Below, piece after piece: positions 25,358 through 25,612 of a stretch of DNA of 25,612 bases; positions within the stretch are counted from its first letter, which is position 1; each line of letters begins with the position of its first letter. Under the pieces are notes generated by a model that did not search any database, was not told where the DNA came from, and saw nothing but the letters and a program-made list of their open reading frames with translations. The DNA is taken from positions 149,883-175,494 of the forward strand of contig QKYT01000174.1 in the NCBI GenBank assembly GCA_003550305.1, in the 5' to 3' direction. This DNA comes from Glomus cerebriforme (Eukaryota > Glomeromycota > Glomeromycetes > Glomerales > Glomeraceae). Made by a program: the position numbers and the translations under genes.

Positions 25358-25612
25358 CAGTGTTGTACATGGACACTGTCCACAGCATTTTGCTTGGACA
25401 ACTATGTCCGTGTCCGCTGTCCATTGTCCATGTCCCAAAAAATGTCCCGATTANTGATTGTCATACGGACGCGTCCGGATATTTCTAAAAATAGTCCGGG
25501 ACAAAATTATATGTCCGAAATGTCNAACTAAGCCACAAAAAAAATTTTTAAAAAAATTTTAATATGCTTTGGTAAATTATTATATTGTCAAAACTAATGT
25601 TAAAATAAGTAT
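25358..25612. mobile_element. Probable hAT-like nonautonomous element, left end, runs off the window
   Basis: Starts CAGTGTTGTACATGG, close to the TAGTGTTRT termini of the two hAT-type MITEs at 5122 and 12330. 25358-25527 is dense in GTCC/GGAC words, about 15 or more in 170 bp (GTCCGTGTCCGCTGTCC, ACGGACGCGTCCGG, AGTCCGGGAC). By analogy these would be the subterminal array. The right end and target duplication are outside the window, so the call is by resemblance. A plus-strand frame here is antisense or repeat noise. Confidence 0.45.

Noticed and set aside
25222..25531. Two overlapping plus-strand ORFs at the right edge
   Set aside because: They run through the TACCCGGGTA palindrome and the GTCC array; composition follows the repeat and no domain is visible.

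Overview
The window looks like transposon-dominated intergenic DNA from an AT-rich eukaryote, most likely an arbuscular mycorrhizal fungus (Glomeromycotina, Rhizophagus-like). The reasons are a base composition I judge at about 25-30% GC, short spliceosomal introns of about 52-78 nt with GTAAGT-type donors and CTAA-type branch sites, and decayed protein families I associate with Rhizophagus genomes: an RNase H retroelement, a Tnp2/Plavaka-type transposase, a Cys-rich plus SAM protein, and pogo and Tc1/mariner transposases. This assignment comes from memory of those families, not from a search. I see no prokaryotic genes, no rRNA, no intact tRNA and no CRISPR array. Scattered N bases mark unresolved positions.

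Layout. 1-2.3 kb: A-rich repeat units, a 244-bp hAT-type MITE with a perfect 8-bp target duplication, and the decayed C-terminus of an integrase-type protein with a Cys-rich CXC tail. 2.3-6.6 kb: CACGTGAC-containing repeats, a CAGNTGAC array, an eight-copy minisatellite, a pogo DNA-binding-domain fragment, a 636-bp hAT-type MITE full of hairpin repeats, and a gag-like zinc-knuckle remnant. 6.9-9.1 kb: a decayed LINE-like retroelement ending in poly(A). 9.1-11.1 kb: a tandem repeat, an unrecognised decayed spliced gene and a second retroelement fragment.

11.1-16.7 kb holds three nested transposons. A pogo element (11104-16686) has a Tc1/mariner-superfamily element (11122-14654) inserted inside its left terminal repeat, and that element's transposase gene is split by a hAT-type MITE (12330-12940). 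Each layer has matching termini and a duplication of the right kind (TA, TA, 8 bp). 16.7-20 kb: LTR-like AT-rich sequence, a 415-bp TTAA-flanked MITE, a decayed Tnp2/Plavaka-type transposase and a tRNA-derived SINE candidate on the minus strand. 20.4-22.7 kb: a broken three-exon Cys-rich/SAM-domain gene and a 5'-truncated IS630/Tc1-type transposase with an intron. 22.9-23.4 kb: a tiny multi-exon coding-like unit.

23.66-25.22 kb is the best-preserved unit: a 1561-bp pogo/Tigger element with perfect 24-bp terminal repeats, subterminal repeat triplets at both ends and one spliced ORF (288 codons, no stop) that fuses the N-terminal DNA-binding domain directly to the C-terminal end of the DDE domain. 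It is the strongest candidate for a functional novelty here, possibly a transposase-derived repressor. The last 250 bp begin another hAT-like element packed with GTCC/GGAC motifs. I see no intact host housekeeping gene.
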